Notes: generated by a model not told the origin, from the sequence alone. Positions 45,859 to 55,899 are shown, counted from the first letter of the stretch. The stretch: 64,000 bases of DNA from Pseudomonas lopnurensis (GCF_015070855.1 NZ_JADDIX010000014.1:45330-109329); one strand, 5' to 3'. Numbers and translations: made by a program.

Positions 45859-48813
45859 TCAACTTACGGCATGGGACGCTTCGACATGCCGCGGCAGGGT
45901 GATGCGAAAACGGGTGCCGCGTTGTGTTTGCGGGTCGGCCGGGCTGTCGATATCGATCTGGCCATAATGCTCTTCAATGATCGAATAGACCAGCGCGAGG
46001 CCCAGGCCGGTGCCTTCGCCGGGGTCCTTGGTGGTGAAGAACGGCTCGAACAGGCGCCCCTGGATCTCCTTGGAAATACCGCTGCCTTCGTCCTCGACGA
46101 TCAGATAGACCGTCTGTTCGGCGATTTCGCTGCTGATGCGGATCATTCCGCCCGGCGGCGAGGCGTCGCGGGCATTGGCCAGCAGGTTGATCAGCACCTG
46201 CGCCAGCCGCTGCGGATCGCCTTCGGCCAGGTGCTGCGGATCGCACAGGTTGAGGAAGCGTACCTCGGTGCGGTTGCGGTTGAGCGAGAGCAGGCCGATG
46301 GCGTCCTGGGTGACCTGCGCCAGGCTCACCGGGTACAGGCGCTGCTGGCGCTCGCCGGCGTGGGCGAAGTTCATCAGCGACTGGACGATGCGCGACACGC
46401 GTTTGGTCTGCTCGATGAGCTGGGCGCTGATCTCGCCGATTTCCGCGTCGCCCTCACGTTCGTCGCGCAGGTTCTGCGCCAGGCAGGCAATGCCGGTGAT
46501 CGGGTTGCCGATCTCGTGGGCCACGCCCGCGGCCAGGCGGCCGATGCTGGCCAGGCGCTCGGAATGCACCAGGCGGTCTTCCAGTTCCTGGGTTTCGGTC
46601 AGATCCTCCACCAGCAGCACCAGGCCGCTGTTGCCCGGCGCCAGCGGTTCGGCGATCGCCGCCTTGTGCAGGTTGAGGCAGCGGCGATGGCCATGGAGCG
46701 TCAGGCGCTGCTTGTGCAGGTGCTCGTCGGGCTGTTGGGTGAAGTCCATCAGCAGGCTCTTCCACGGCTCGGCGATGGTCGACAGGCGCGAGCCGACCAC
46801 TTGCAGCGCGGGGATTTCGGTCAGTTCCTCGAGCGCGCGGTTCCACATGAGGATTTCCTGGTCCTTGGCCAGCGAGCAGACGCCCATCGGCAGTTCCTGC
46901 AGGGTCTGGCGGTGATAGCGGCGCAGCGCATCGAGTTCGGCGGCCAGGCCGGTCAGCCGCGAGTGGTACTCCTCCAGGCGGTTCTCGATGAAGTGGATGT
47001 CTTCGGTGATGTAGCCCTCGGCACCGTTCTTGTAGGGCAGGAAGTTCTCGACGATGTCCTGGGCCACGCTCGGCCCCATCAGGCCGGAGAGGTTGGCCTC
47101 GATGCGGTCGCGCAGGCGGCGCAGTGCATAGGGGCGGTGCTCGTCGAACGGCAGCTGCAGGTCGCGCAGGGCCTGTTCGACCTCGCGTTGCGCGGTCTTG
47201 GCGCCCAGCGGCTTGGCCAGTTGGGTGGCGAATTCCTGCGGCGAGGCGGCCATCAGTTCGCGGCGTTGCGGGCGGCGCACGTTTTCCACCGCACAGGCTT
47301 CAGCGGCGCTCTGCTCCTCGGGACTGGTCTCGGTGAAGATCGAGAACAGCGAGAACGCCAGCACGTTGACCGCCAGCGAGGCGATCGCCGCCAGGTGCCA
47401 GCTGGTGTCGTCCAGCACGTAGACGACGTTGAACAGGGGGATGTAGAAACCGTCCAGATTGCCCACCAGCGGCAGCAGCATGGTCATCACCCAGACGCCG
47501 ATGCCGGCCAGCAGCCCGGCGATGTAGCCGCGGCGGTTGGCGGTCGGCCAGTAGAGCACCGAGAGCACGCCGGGAAGGAACTGCAGGGTGGCGACGAAGG
47601 CGACGATGCCGAGGTTGGACAGGTCCTGTTCGGCGCCGAGCAGCAGGTAGAAGCCGTAGCCGGCCATGATGATGGCGAGGATCAGGCTGCGCCGCGTCCA
47701 TTTCAGCCAGCGGTAGATGTTGCCCTCGCTGGACGGTTGGTAGAGCGGCAGCACCAGGTGGTTGAGCGCCATGCCCGACAGCGCCAGGGTGGCGACGATG
47801 ATCAGCCCGCTGGAGGCCGAGAGGCCGCCGACGAAGGCCAGCAGCGCCAGCGTCTCGCTCTGCGCGGCGAGGCCCAGGCCCAGGGTGAAGTATTCGGGGT
47901 TGGTGCTCACGCCCAGCTTGAGGCCGGCCCAGAGGATCAGCGGCACGGCCAGGCTCATCAGCAGCAGATACAGCGGCAGGCCCCAGCTGGCGCTGACCAG
48001 GCCGCGCGGATTGAGGTTCTCGGTGAAGGTCATGTGATACATGTGCGGCATGACGATCGCCGAGGCGAAGAACACCAGCAGCAGGGTGCGCCAGGGCCCT
48101 TCCTGCAAGGGGGCATGCAAGGCCTGCAGGGCCGACTGGTTCTGCAGCAGCCAGATCTCCAACTGGTGCGGCCCGCCGAACACCACGTACAGGGCGTAGA
48201 GGCCGATGGCGCCGAAGGTCACCAGCTTGACCACCGATTCGAAGGCGATGGCGAACACCAGGCCCTCGTGTTTCTCCCGGGTGGCGATATGGCGCGCGCC
48301 GAAGAAAATGGTGAACAGCATGATCAACAGGCAGTAGCCCAGCGCCACGCGCTCCTGCAGCGGCTCCAGGGTGAGAATGCCGATGGCGTCGGCCACCGCC
48401 TGGATCTGCAGGGCCAGCAGCGGCAGCATGCCGATCAGCATGACGACGGTGGTCAGCGCGCCGCTCCAGGTGCTGCGGAAGCGGAACGCCACCAGGTCGG
48501 CCAGCGAGGACAACTGGTAGGTGCGGGTGATGCGCAGGATCGGGTAGAGCAGCACCGGCGCCAGCAGGAAGGCGCCGCAGACACCGAGGTAGGTGGCGAG
48601 AAAACCGTAGCCGTACTGGTAGGCCAGGCCCACCGTGCCGTAGAAGGCCCAGGCACTGGCGTAGACGCCGAGCGACAGGGTATAGGTCAGCGGATGGCGG
48701 ATGATCCAGCGCGGAATCAGGCCGCGTTCGCTGACCCAGGCGACGCCGAACAGCACGAGCAGGTAGGCGGCGCTGATCAGGACCAGTTGACTCAGGCTAA
48801 AGCTCGTCTGCAT
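45859..48813 (-). CDS. cbrA: CbrA: sensor histidine kinase fused to an SSS-type transporter
   Basis: A 984-residue membrane kinase. The N-terminal 520 residues form a sodium/solute-symporter-like domain with about 13 hydrophobic segments (starting [21 protein letters not shown]); CbrA of P. putida/P. fluorescens was reported to take up histidine. A linker, a PAS-like domain ([28 protein letters not shown]) and the kinase core follow: H-box [20 protein letters not shown]-box [23 protein letters not shown] and [12 protein letters not shown]. The partner regulator CbrB follows. Its start overlaps a small membrane-protein gene. Confidence 0.96.
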   Translation of the reverse strand: MQTSFSLSQLVLISAAYLLVLFGVAWVSERGLIPRWIIRHPLTYTLSLGVYASAWAFYGTVGLAYQYGYGFLATYLGVCGAFLLAPVLLYPILRITRTYQLSSLADLVAFRFRSTWSGALTTVVMLIGMLPLLALQIQAVADAIGILTLEPLQERVALGYCLLIMLFTIFFGARHIATREKHEGLVFAIAFESVVKLVTFGAIGLYALYVVFGGPHQLEIWLLQNQSALQALHAPLQEGPWRTLLLVFFASAIVMPHMYHMTFTENLNPRGLVSASWGLPLYLLLMSLAVPLILWAGLKLGVSTNPEYFTLGLGLAAQSETLALLAFVGGLSASSGLIIVATLALSGMALNHLVLPLYQPSSEGNIYRWLKWTRRSLILAIIMAGYGFYLLLGAEQDLSNLGIVAFVATLQFLPGVLSVLYWPTANRRGYIAGLLAGIGVWVMTMLLPLVGNLDGFYIPLFNVVYVLDDTSWHLAAIASLAVNVLAFSLFSIFTETSPEEQSAAEACAVENVRRPQRRELMAASPQEFATQLAKPLGAKTAQREVEQALRDLQLPFDEHRPYALRRLRDRIEANLSGLMGPSVAQDIVENFLPYKNGAEGYITEDIHFIENRLEEYHSRLTGLAAELDALRRYHRQTLQELPMGVCSLAKDQEILMWNRALEELTEIPALQVVGSRLSTIAEPWKSLLMDFTQQPDEHLHKQRLTLHGHRRCLNLHKAAIAEPLAPGNSGLVLLVEDLTETQELEDRLVHSERLASIGRLAAGVAHEIGNPITGIACLAQNLRDEREGDAEIGEISAQLIEQTKRVSRIVQSLMNFAHAGERQQRLYPVSLAQVTQDAIGLLSLNRNRTEVRFLNLCDPQHLAEGDPQRLAQVLINLLANARDASPPGGMIRISSEIAEQTVYLIVEDEGSGISKEIQGRLFEPFFTTKDPGEGTGLGLALVYSIIEEHYGQIDIDSPADPQTQRGTRFRITLPRHVEASHAVS

Positions 48814-48973
48814 CGCGCTGGCTCTGGAGGATGAAAGTCACCACGATCAGGATCAGCCACAGCAGGTAGGGCCTGTACCAGGCCCCGTTGGGGTCGATCC
48901 ACCAGTCCATGATCGCCGGGGAGAACAGATAAATCCCCACCACCAGGAGCAGCACCAGTCGGTAGATGTACAT
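48797..48973 (-). CDS. small membrane protein overlapping cbrA (CbrX-like)
   Basis: A 58-residue protein, MYIYRLVLLLVVGIYLFSPA then [37 protein letters not shown]: two transmembrane segments joined by a short Trp-rich loop and an acidic end. The ATG at 48973 is preferred to an in-frame start 102 bases upstream, which would add repeat-derived residues. Its stop codon lies 17 bases inside cbrA, so the two are translationally coupled. I recall a small ORF named cbrX in this position in P. putida; identity is by position and size only. A role in CbrA insertion or signalling is inference. Confidence 0.75.
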   Translation of the reverse strand: MYIYRLVLLLVVGIYLFSPAIMDWWIDPNGAWYRPYLLWLILIVVTFILQSQRDADEL

Positions 48974-49095
48974 GCTGGAACTCGTGTCGGAAGTGAGGCG
49001 ATGGTAGAGCAGCGGCAAGCGGCAAGCCACAGGCGGCAAGTAAAAGCCGTTGGCTGGGATGTCGGCGTGCTTCATCCTGGCGTCCTGAAGTAGAC

Positions 49096-49165
49096 GTAGG
49101 GCGGGTGAAACCCGCCGATAGGAAGTTGCTGCCAGCTCCGTTTGGCGGGTTGCAACCCGCCCTAC
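49096..49165. repeat. GTAGGGCGGG palindromic intergenic repeat (copy 2)
   Basis: A 70-base element bounded by GTAGGGCGGGTGAAACCCGCC and GGCGGGTTGCAACCCGCCCTAC-type arms, the same length and terminal bases as the element at 43748-43817. It ends two bases before the gluQ stop codon and may serve as its terminator. Just to its left (49010-49045) are degenerate CAAGCGG-type heptamers. Confidence 0.8.
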
Positions 49166-49167
49166 AA

Positions 49168-50073
49168 TTAGCGCAACTGCGCTTCGGCCAGCGTCGGCGT
49201 GCGTGGAATGAGCCCGGCATCCCAGTGCGCGACGGCCCAGTGAAGGATTTCGGCGGGCAGCGCGCCGTCCAGCTCGGTGACCGGCCGCTGGCCGAGGGCG
49301 CGCAATGCGCGCAGCAGCAGCGGGCTGGCCTCATGGGGCTGCAGCGGCGGCGAGCGGTAGCGCTTGCCCAGCTTGTGGCCGTCCGGCTGGATGATCAGCG
49401 GCAGGTGCAGGTAGCGCGGTTGCGACAGGCCGAGCAGCTCCTGCAGATAGAGCTGGCGCGGTGTGGAGTCGAGCAGGTCGGCGCCGCGCACCACGTCGGT
49501 GACGCCCTGCCAGGCGTCGTCGAGCACCACGGCCAGTTGGTAGGCGATCAGTCCGTCGCGGCGGCGGATGACGAAATCGCCGACCTCGCGGCCCAGATGC
49601 TGGCGGAACTCGCCCTGCACGCGGTCGCTGAAGGCGTATGCGCGATCCGGCACGCGCAGGCGGATCGCTGCGTCGCGCAGGCTGTGGCCGGCGTCGCGAC
49701 AAAAGCCGGGGTAGAGGCCGTGATGGCCCTCGAGCTGCTTGCGCGAACAGGTGCAGGCGTAGGCCAGGCCCTCGTCCAGCAGGCGTTCGATGGCCGCATC
49801 GTAGGCGTCATGGCGCTCGCTCTGGCGGAGCATCTCGCCATCCCACTCGAAGCCGTAGCGCTGCAGCGTTTCGACGATCGCCTGCTGCGCGCCGGGCATC
49901 TCCCGTGGTGGATCGAGGTCTTCCATGCGCAGCAGCCAGCGGCCACCGGCGGCGCGGGCATCGAGATAGGAGGCGAGGGCGGCGATCAGCGAGCCGAAGT
50001 GCAGGTAGCCGCTGGGGGTGGGGGCGAAGCGGCCGACGTAACGCTCAGGCTGGGATGAAGGAGAACAAAGCAT
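49168..50073 (-). CDS. gluQ: glutamyl-Q tRNA(Asp) synthetase
   Basis: A 301-residue GluRS paralogue that attaches glutamate to queuosine-34 of tRNA-Asp. It has the catalytic domain only, without the anticodon-binding part of GltX. The HIGH-type motif is RFAPTPSGYLHFGSL, the zinc site CTCSRKQLEGHHGLYPGFCR, and the KMSKS-like loop has degenerated to HKLGKRYRS, all typical of GluQ-RS. The start MLCSPSSQPERYVGRF has no strong ribosome binding site. It lies 91 bases downstream of dksA, the conserved dksA-gluQ pair. Confidence 0.94.
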   Translation of the reverse strand: MLCSPSSQPERYVGRFAPTPSGYLHFGSLIAALASYLDARAAGGRWLLRMEDLDPPREMPGAQQAIVETLQRYGFEWDGEMLRQSERHDAYDAAIERLLDEGLAYACTCSRKQLEGHHGLYPGFCRDAGHSLRDAAIRLRVPDRAYAFSDRVQGEFRQHLGREVGDFVIRRRDGLIAYQLAVVLDDAWQGVTDVVRGADLLDSTPRQLYLQELLGLSQPRYLHLPLIIQPDGHKLGKRYRSPPLQPHEASPLLLRALRALGQRPVTELDGALPAEILHWAVAHWDAGLIPRTPTLAEAQLR

Positions 50074-50164
50074 GGGCGGGCCGGCTCGGTCAGGGGGGCG
50101 AGGCGCGGTATGGCTGGCATGGAAGCCGGAAATGAAACGGGGCGCCGCAGCGCCCCGTTCGGGA

Positions 50165-50611
50165 TCAGGAACCGATCTGCTTTTCCTTGATCTCCGCCAG
50201 CGTCTTGCAGTCGATGCAGAGCGTGGCGGTGGGGCGGGCTTCCAGGCGACGGATGCCGATTTCGACACCGCAGGACTCGCACCAGCCGTACTCGTTGTCT
50301 TCGATCAGCTGCAGGGTTTCGTCGATCTTCTTGATCAGCTTGCGCTCGCGATCGCGGGCGCGCAGCTCCAGGCTGAACTCTTCTTCCTGGCTGGCGCGGT
50401 CGGCCGGATCGGGGAAGTTCGCCGCTTCGTCCTGCATGTGGTGCACGGTACGGTCGACTTCTTCCATCAGCTCCTGCTTCCACTTGTTCAGGATGCCGGT
50501 GAAATGGGCGCGCATCTGGTCGCTCATGTATTCCTCGCCCTTGCTTTCCTTATAGGGCTCGAAGGCGCGAATCAGTTGTTTGCTCGATGGTGTTTCTTTA
50601 GTAATGGGCAT
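50165..50611 (-). CDS. dksA: RNA polymerase-binding transcription factor DksA
   Basis: A 148-residue secondary-channel factor that acts with ppGpp on rRNA and stress promoters. A long coiled coil carries the acidic tip ([34 protein letters not shown]), followed by the zinc finger [33 protein letters not shown] with all four cysteines and the C-terminal helix. It is the full-length, zinc-containing form. It is divergent from the aminotransferase gene at 50803. Confidence 0.98.
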   Translation of the reverse strand: MPITKETPSSKQLIRAFEPYKESKGEEYMSDQMRAHFTGILNKWKQELMEEVDRTVHHMQDEAANFPDPADRASQEEEFSLELRARDRERKLIKKIDETLQLIEDNEYGWCESCGVEIGIRRLEARPTATLCIDCKTLAEIKEKQIGS

Positions 50612-50802
50612 GGATGAACGCCTCTCGCTATGTCCATTGCGCAGGATGATTTGTCCCTTGCCGACCCGTGCCGGCCCTGCGGCTGCAAGCGGGCGAACTT
50701 ACCAGATCGGACCGGGGTGCGCTACTCCCGAATCCAACAGTGGCTGCAGCGGTCTTGGGACCTTGGGTAGAATTCACGTTTTGTCCTCAACAGGAAGGTC
50801 AG

Positions 50803-51975
50803 ATGACCTCGTCGTACAGCGCGCGTAGCCGTGCAATCGAACCTTTCCATGTCATGGCGCTGTTGGAGCGGGCCAACCAGCTGCAAGTTCAAGGCCACGA
50901 CGTCATTCATCTGGAAATCGGCGAGCCGGACTTCACCACGGCCGCGCCGATCGTCGCCGCCGGACAGGCCGCGCTGGCGGCCGGGCATACCCGCTACACG
51001 CCCGCCCGCGGCCTGCCGCAACTGCGCGAAGCGATCGCCGGCTTCTACGCGCAGCGCTACCGGCTGTCTATTGACCCCGAGCGCATCCTGATTACTCCCG
51101 GCGGCTCCGGCGCGCTGCTGCTCGCCTCCAGCCTGCTGGTGGACCCGGGCCGGCACTGGCTGCTGGCCGATCCCGGCTATCCCTGCAACCGGCATTTCCT
51201 GCGGCTGGTCGAAGGCGCCGCGCAACTGGTGCCGGTGGGCCCCGAGGTGCGTTATCAACTGACGCCCGAGCTGGTCGAGCGCCACTGGGACAAGGACAGC
51301 GTCGGCGCGCTGGTCGCCTCGCCGGCCAACCCGACCGGCACGCTGCTCGGTCGCGAGGAACTGGCCGGCCTTTCGGCGGCGCTGAAGAACCGGGGTGGGC
51401 ACCTGGTGGTGGATGAGATCTATCACGGCCTGACCTACGGCACCGAGGCGGCCAGCGTGCTGGAGGTGGACGACGAGGCTTTCGTGCTCAACAGCTTCTC
51501 CAAGTATTTCGGCATGACCGGCTGGCGTCTCGGCTGGCTGGTGGCGCCACCGGCGGCGGTGCCCGAACTGGAAAAGCTGGCGCAGAACCTCTACATCAGC
51601 GCGCCGAGCATGGCCCAGCACGCGGCCCTGGCCTGTTTCGAGCCGGCGACGCTGGAGATTCTCGAGGCGCGTCGCGCCGAGTTCGCCCGGCGCCGCGACT
51701 TCCTGCTGCCGGCCCTGCGCGAGCTGGGCTTGCGGATCGCGGTGGAGCCGGAGGGCGCCTTCTATCTGTACGCCGACATCGGCGCCTTTGGCGGCGATGC
51801 CTATGCCTTCTGCCAGCACATGCTGGAGCGCGAATTCGTCGCGATCACCCCAGGGCTCGATTTCGGCCGCCACCAGGCCGGGCATCACGTGCGTTTCGCC
51901 TATACCCAGGCCCTGCCGCGCCTGGAACAGGCCGTCGCACGTATCGCCCGCGGCCTGCAGAGCTGGCGGTCCTGA
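50803..51975 (+). CDS. class I/II PLP-dependent aminotransferase
   Basis: A 390-residue fold-type I aminotransferase. Signatures: [17 protein letters not shown] at the N-terminus, [49 protein letters not shown], and the PLP-Lys site [15 protein letters not shown]. The closest well-known types are aspartate/alanine aminotransferases; the substrate is not clear. The start [15 protein letters not shown] at 50803 has GGAAGGTC upstream. Its TGA overlaps the ATG of sfsA (TGATG), so the pair is coupled. Confidence 0.9.
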   Translation: MTSSYSARSRAIEPFHVMALLERANQLQVQGHDVIHLEIGEPDFTTAAPIVAAGQAALAAGHTRYTPARGLPQLREAIAGFYAQRYRLSIDPERILITPGGSGALLLASSLLVDPGRHWLLADPGYPCNRHFLRLVEGAAQLVPVGPEVRYQLTPELVERHWDKDSVGALVASPANPTGTLLGREELAGLSAALKNRGGHLVVDEIYHGLTYGTEAASVLEVDDEAFVLNSFSKYFGMTGWRLGWLVAPPAAVPELEKLAQNLYISAPSMAQHAALACFEPATLEILEARRAEFARRRDFLLPALRELGLRIAVEPEGAFYLYADIGAFGGDAYAFCQHMLEREFVAITPGLDFGRHQAGHHVRFAYTQALPRLEQAVARIARGLQSWRS

Positions 51976-52682
51976 TGCGCTTCGCCAAACCGCTGGAGCG
52001 GGGGCGTCTGGTGCGACGCTACAAGCGCTTTCTCGCCGATATCGTCACCGACGACGGCGAAGAGCTGTGCATCCACTGCCCCAATACCGGCTCGATGCTC
52101 AACTGCATGGGCGAGGGCGCACGGGTCTGGTTCCAGCGCAGCAGCGACCCCCGGCGCAAACTGCCCGGCACCTGGGAGCTGGTGGAGACGCCGCAGGGGC
52201 GGCTGGCCTGCGTGAACACCGCGCGGGCCAACCCGTTGGTGGAGGAAGCCCTGCTGAGCGGGGTCATAGCCGAGCTGGCCGGCTTCACCGCGCTCAAGCG
52301 CGAAGTGGCCTACGGGGTGGAGAACAGCCGGGTGGATTTTCGTCTCGACTATGCCGGCGCCGCGGCCTTCGTCGAGGTCAAGAGCGTCACCCTCGGGTTC
52401 GCCGACAGCACGCAGGCTGCCTTTCCCGATGCGGTGACCCTGCGCGGCGCTCGGCACCTGCGCGAACTGGCGGCACTGGCCCGTGCCGGCGTGCGTGCGG
52501 TGCAGTTGTATTGCGTGAATCTTTCCGATATCGAGGCGGTGCGCCCGGCCACGGAGATCGACCCGCTCTATGCCGCGGCATTGCACGAGGCGTTGGCCGC
52601 CGGGGTGGAAGTTCTGGCCTATGCCGCCGAGCTGTCGCCGGAAGAAATCCGGCTGAGCCGCCCGCTCCCGGTCGTCTGCTGA
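51975..52682 (+). CDS. sfsA: SfsA (sugar fermentation stimulation) protein
   Basis: A 235-residue protein with all SfsA family features: [56 protein letters not shown], and the nuclease-like core [44 protein letters not shown] (E-VK motif). A DNA-binding or nuclease role has been suggested, but function is unsettled. The start codon overlaps the aminotransferase stop by one base. The 281-base gap after it (52683-52963) shows nothing recognisable apart from the rmlD-like gene's leader. Confidence 0.95.
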   Translation: MRFAKPLERGRLVRRYKRFLADIVTDDGEELCIHCPNTGSMLNCMGEGARVWFQRSSDPRRKLPGTWELVETPQGRLACVNTARANPLVEEALLSGVIAELAGFTALKREVAYGVENSRVDFRLDYAGAAAFVEVKSVTLGFADSTQAAFPDAVTLRGARHLRELAALARAGVRAVQLYCVNLSDIEAVRPATEIDPLYAAALHEALAAGVEVLAYAAELSPEEIRLSRPLPVVC

Positions 52683-52963
52683 GTGGAACGCGCCGTCACC
52701 CCGGAAAAAAATCACCGGATGCGTCGGTTTTGGGGAACAAAGTACGATCTGCCTGGCCTCAACGTGGCTGGAAACCAACATCCTTGAACGCAACGACAGG
52801 CTCTGTTCCGCCGCTTGGCGCGGTGTCGACGAGCGAGCGTGCCTGGCGCGATGGCTTGCCCGGCGGTGCGGCGCGCGGCTTGTGATGGGCTCCCGCTACC
52901 GTCGGCAGATTAATTACGGGCGGTCGTGTCAGGCGCGACGGTCCTCGATGAGGCTTACAAAGA

Positions 52964-53884
52964 ATGCGAATTCTCGTATGCGGCGCGGGCGGTCAGGTCG
53001 GCCATGAACTGGTCGACCGGGCTGCCGCCTTCGGTCTGGACGTGCTGGGGCCGACTCGCGCGCAGCTGGATGTTTCCAAGCCCGAGCAGATCGCCGCGCT
53101 GATGCGGCAACGGCCGGAACTGATCATCAATGCCGCCGCCTATACCCATGTCGACAATGCCGAGACCCATGCCGAACAGGCCTATGCGGTCAATCTCGAC
53201 GGCGCCCGCAACCTCGCCGAGGCCGCCGCGCATGCCGGCATTCCGCTGTTGCACATCTCCACCGACTACGTGTTTTCCGGCGACGCCAGCGCGCCCTACC
53301 GGGAGACCGACGGTACCGGGCCCACCGGCGTCTACGGCGCGAGCAAGCTGGCCGGCGAAGAGGCGATCCGCGCCTGCCTGGAATCGCACCTGATCCTGCG
53401 CACCAGTTGGGTCTATGGCGTGCACGGGCACAATTTCGTCAAGACCATGCTGCGCCTGGGGCGCCAGCGCGATGCGCTCGGCGTGGTGAGCGATCAGTTC
53501 GGGTGCCCAACGCAGGCCGGCCGCATCGCCTCGGTGCTGTTGACGCTGGCCAGTCGCTATGCCCGCGACGGGCGCCTCGACTGGGGGCTGTACCACTACA
53601 GCGGCAGCCCGTCGTGTTCCTGGTACGATTTCGCGGTGGAGATCTTTCGCCAGGGCGAAGCCATGGGGCTGCTCGCCCGGCAGCCGCAGGTCTCGCCGAT
53701 CCTGACCGCGCAGTATCCGACGCCGGCCCGGCGCCCGGCCTGGTCGGTGCTCGATTGCAGCCGTTTCGAGACGACCTTCGGCCTGCCGCCACAGCCTTGG
53801 CAGGACGATCTGAGCGAGGTGCTCGCCGCGCTCGGCGGGCAGGTGTCTCCCCAGATCACGCCGGGACAGCTTTCCCGCGCCTGA
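52964..53884 (+). CDS. dTDP-4-dehydrorhamnose reductase-like protein (RmlD/RfbD family), orphan
   Basis: A 306-residue extended short-chain dehydrogenase. NAD(P)-binding MRILVCGAGGQVGHELV at the N-terminus, NAAAYTHVDNAETHAEQAYAVN, STDYVFSGDASAPYRETD and the catalytic YGASKLAGEE are as in RmlD. FGCPTQAGRIA and the C-terminal RRPAWSVLDCSRF also fit. It stands alone, without rmlA/B/C or glycosyltransferases nearby, so it may be a second copy with a different sugar-nucleotide substrate. A GATGAGG lies upstream of the ATG. Confidence 0.85.
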   Translation: MRILVCGAGGQVGHELVDRAAAFGLDVLGPTRAQLDVSKPEQIAALMRQRPELIINAAAYTHVDNAETHAEQAYAVNLDGARNLAEAAAHAGIPLLHISTDYVFSGDASAPYRETDGTGPTGVYGASKLAGEEAIRACLESHLILRTSWVYGVHGHNFVKTMLRLGRQRDALGVVSDQFGCPTQAGRIASVLLTLASRYARDGRLDWGLYHYSGSPSCSWYDFAVEIFRQGEAMGLLARQPQVSPILTAQYPTPARRPAWSVLDCSRFETTFGLPPQPWQDDLSEVLAALGGQVSPQITPGQLSRA

Positions 53885-53989
53885 GTCGGGTGGCGGCCAG
53901 CGCCGCGGCCCAACTCTGCCGTGCGTGACCCGGGGCGCCGGTGTATTCTTGCGCCCCCGCGGGCACCGGCATTCGGGAGGAGAAACGGC

Positions 53990-54889
53990 ATGGTGGTGGT
54001 TCAGGCGATCCTGCCGATCTTCGGCCTGATCATGCTCGGCTATCTGCTCGGTTGGCGGCGGTGGTTGACTGGCGAGGGCGTGGCCGGGCTGGCCAATGTG
54101 ACCTTCAGGCTGTTCATGCCGGCGGTGCTGTTCACCGGCATCGCCCGCGCCGAGCTGAGCGACGGCATGTCGTCGATGCTGTTGCTGGCGTACTTCGGGC
54201 CGGTGCTGCTGGTCTTCGGCCTGGTCAATCTGAACGCCCATCGCGTGCGCGGCCGGGCGACGCCGCTGGGGCTGACGGCCGCCTATTCGAACAACGTGCT
54301 GATCGGCATCCCGCTGGTGGCCACCTTGCTGGGTGCGCACAGCCTGGTCTACGTGTTCGCGATCCTGGTCTTCCACAGCCTGGTGCTGTTCTCGCTGCAG
54401 AGTTTCTATGCGGCCTTCGGCGCGGGCGACAAAGTCAGCGTTGCGGCGCTGCTGAAGAACCTGGCCAATCCGCTGGTCGTCGGCCTGCTGCTCGGTGCGC
54501 TGCTCAACCTGTCCGGGCTCGAGTTGCCGGAGCCGTTCTGGCGCATGGCCGGATGGCTGGCGCAGGCGGCGCTGCCCTGCGCGTTGCTGGTGCTGGGCGT
54601 CAGCCTGTCGCGCTATCGGCTGCGACCCGGAGGCACGGTGCTGGGGTTGACACTGGTCAAGCTGGCGCTATTCCCGCTGCTGGTCTGGTGGTTCAGCGGC
54701 TGGCTGCCCGGGCTCAGCCACGCGGCTCGCAGCGTGCTGGTGCTGCTCGCGGCCTGCCCGAGCGGCGTGAACGTGCTGGCGTTCGTCAAGCATGCCGATG
54801 ACACCCGAGCCGTCAGCTCGACGGTGTTTCTCTCCACCGTGCTGGCTGCGGTCAGCCTGCCGCTCTGGATGCTGCTGATGGCCGCTTGA
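53990..54889 (+). CDS. AEC-family (auxin efflux carrier type) transporter
   Basis: A 299-residue inner-membrane protein with about ten hydrophobic segments, beginning MVVVQAILPIFGLIMLGYLLGWRRW. Family features: NVTFRLFMPAVLFTGIARAEL, AYSNNVLIGIPLVATLLG (the Asn-Asn-x-x-Ile/Gly crossing region), and ARSVLVLLAACPSGVNVLAF in the second half. Bacterial members export or import organic acids such as malate; the substrate is unknown here. The start is set by CGGGAGGAG eight bases upstream. Confidence 0.85.
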   Translation: MVVVQAILPIFGLIMLGYLLGWRRWLTGEGVAGLANVTFRLFMPAVLFTGIARAELSDGMSSMLLLAYFGPVLLVFGLVNLNAHRVRGRATPLGLTAAYSNNVLIGIPLVATLLGAHSLVYVFAILVFHSLVLFSLQSFYAAFGAGDKVSVAALLKNLANPLVVGLLLGALLNLSGLELPEPFWRMAGWLAQAALPCALLVLGVSLSRYRLRPGGTVLGLTLVKLALFPLLVWWFSGWLPGLSHAARSVLVLLAACPSGVNVLAFVKHADDTRAVSSTVFLSTVLAAVSLPLWMLLMAA

Positions 54890-54987
54890 GCTGTGTGCCG
54901 CGGGCGAACGGCCCGCCTGGCTGGACGAACGCCCCCGGGACGGTGCTGTCACAAAAATCACAGCCTTGAAAAAACGGGAGACACAGC

Positions 54988-55074
54988 ATGCTGAAATTCA
55001 TCGGCGGAACCGCAGGCATCATCTTCATCATCGGCCTGATCGTGGTGATCGGAATCTTCAAGCTGCTGTTCTGA
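54988..55074 (+). CDS. 28-residue hydrophobic membrane peptide
   Basis: A very short ORF with good translation signals: GGGAG seven to eleven bases before an ATG, and a stop after 28 codons. The product starts MLKFIGGTAG, continues as one unbroken Ile/Leu/Val-rich transmembrane segment (IIFIIGLIVVIGI) and ends FKLLF, with Lys on both flanks. A strong terminator follows 19 bases later. It is too short for ordinary gene calling. No function can be assigned; it could be a small membrane regulator or a type I toxin-like peptide. Confidence 0.6.
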   Translation: MLKFIGGTAGIIFIIGLIVVIGIFKLLF

Positions 55075-55092
55075 CAGGGCAGGGGCAAACGC

Positions 55093-55131
55093 AATCGGGC
55101 GGCCCGGACGACTCCGGGTCGCCCGATTTTT
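55093..55131. terminator. bidirectional intrinsic terminator after the 28-residue peptide
   Basis: AATCGGGCGGCCCGGA, a short loop, TCCGGGTCGCCCGATTTTT; 15 pairs with one G-T wobble. A run of T on the plus strand and AATTGC-side A bases on the other serve both the peptide gene and the convergent gene ending at 55138. Confidence 0.88.
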
Positions 55132-55137
55132 CATTCG

Positions 55138-55899
55138 CTATTCTTCGGCCTTCCGCTCGTGCGCGGTGGTCGCCATGATGTCCTCCAGGCGCAGACCGGT
55201 CAGGCCGTGGATGGTGCGCCAGAGGTAGAAGAAGATCGCCATCATCATCAGCATGCTGGGGATCGCGATCATCGGATAGCTGAGCAGGTTCATGCGGCCC
55301 AGTTCGGCATTGAATGCCTCGCTGCCGGCGGGGCTGTTGACGATCCACTTGGCCAGCACGTAGTTCATGAACGAGGAGAAGAAGAAGGTGCCGCTGAGCA
55401 GGTAGGTCGCTCGCGACAGGCGCGTCTCGAAATGCTCGACCTGGCCGTTGCGCTCCAGTTGCTCGTGGATCTTGTCGATGTTGAGCACCTTCGGGTTGTA
55501 GAGCAGGGTGCGGATCAGCGGGTAGCGGGTTCGCGTCGAGACGAGCACGGCGATGCCGATGATGCCCGGCACTGCGGCTTCCTTGATCGCCAGCCACTGG
55601 GTGTCCAGCTGCAGCAGGCCAATGCTGCCGGTGAGCAGGACGCTGATCAGCCCGAGCAGGGCGATCCAGTTGAACTTGCGGTACTTGGTCAGCTCCCACA
55701 GGCCCCAGCCCAAGGGGAAGGCCAGGGCCAGCAGCAGCGCGCCGTCGGCGCCCAGGCGCTGCTCGCCGCTGAGCTTCATCAGGATCAGCGAGGGAATCAG
55801 GATACTGACGGCGAGGTCGATCAGCGGGCGTGGTTTGTGTTCGGCGTGGGTATGGGCGGCTTCGGTCATGTCATCGATTGGCTTTTGAGAGGGCTCCAT
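55138..55899 (-). CDS. multi-pass membrane protein, VC0807-like family
   Basis: A 253-residue protein with about six hydrophobic segments (LIDLAVSILIPSLILMKL; GALLLALAFPLGWGLWEL; FNWIALLGLISVLLTGSIGLL; AAVPGIIGIAVLVST; ATYLLSGTFFFSSFMNYVLA; YPMIAIPSMLMMMAIFFYLW) and a charged C-terminus. The layout and the LSGTFFFSSFMNYVLAKWIV phrase recall the VC0807 family of unknown function; this is from memory. The start is ambiguous: ATG at 55899 or 55869, neither with a good ribosome binding site. It is downstream of and co-directional with the YbhN-like gene (81 bases apart). Confidence 0.65.
   Translation of the reverse strand: MEPSQKPIDDMTEAAHTHAEHKPRPLIDLAVSILIPSLILMKLSGEQRLGADGALLLALAFPLGWGLWELTKYRKFNWIALLGLISVLLTGSIGLLQLDTQWLAIKEAAVPGIIGIAVLVSTRTRYPLIRTLLYNPKVLNIDKIHEQLERNGQVEHFETRLSRATYLLSGTFFFSSFMNYVLAKWIVNSPAGSEAFNAELGRMNLLSYPMIAIPSMLMMMAIFFYLWRTIHGLTGLRLEDIMATTAHERKAEE

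Noticed and set aside
45727..48834. 1035-codon open frame antisense to cbrB/cbrA
   Set aside because: The product is Gln/Arg/Gly-rich shadow sequence. CbrA and CbrB domains are complete on the minus strand.
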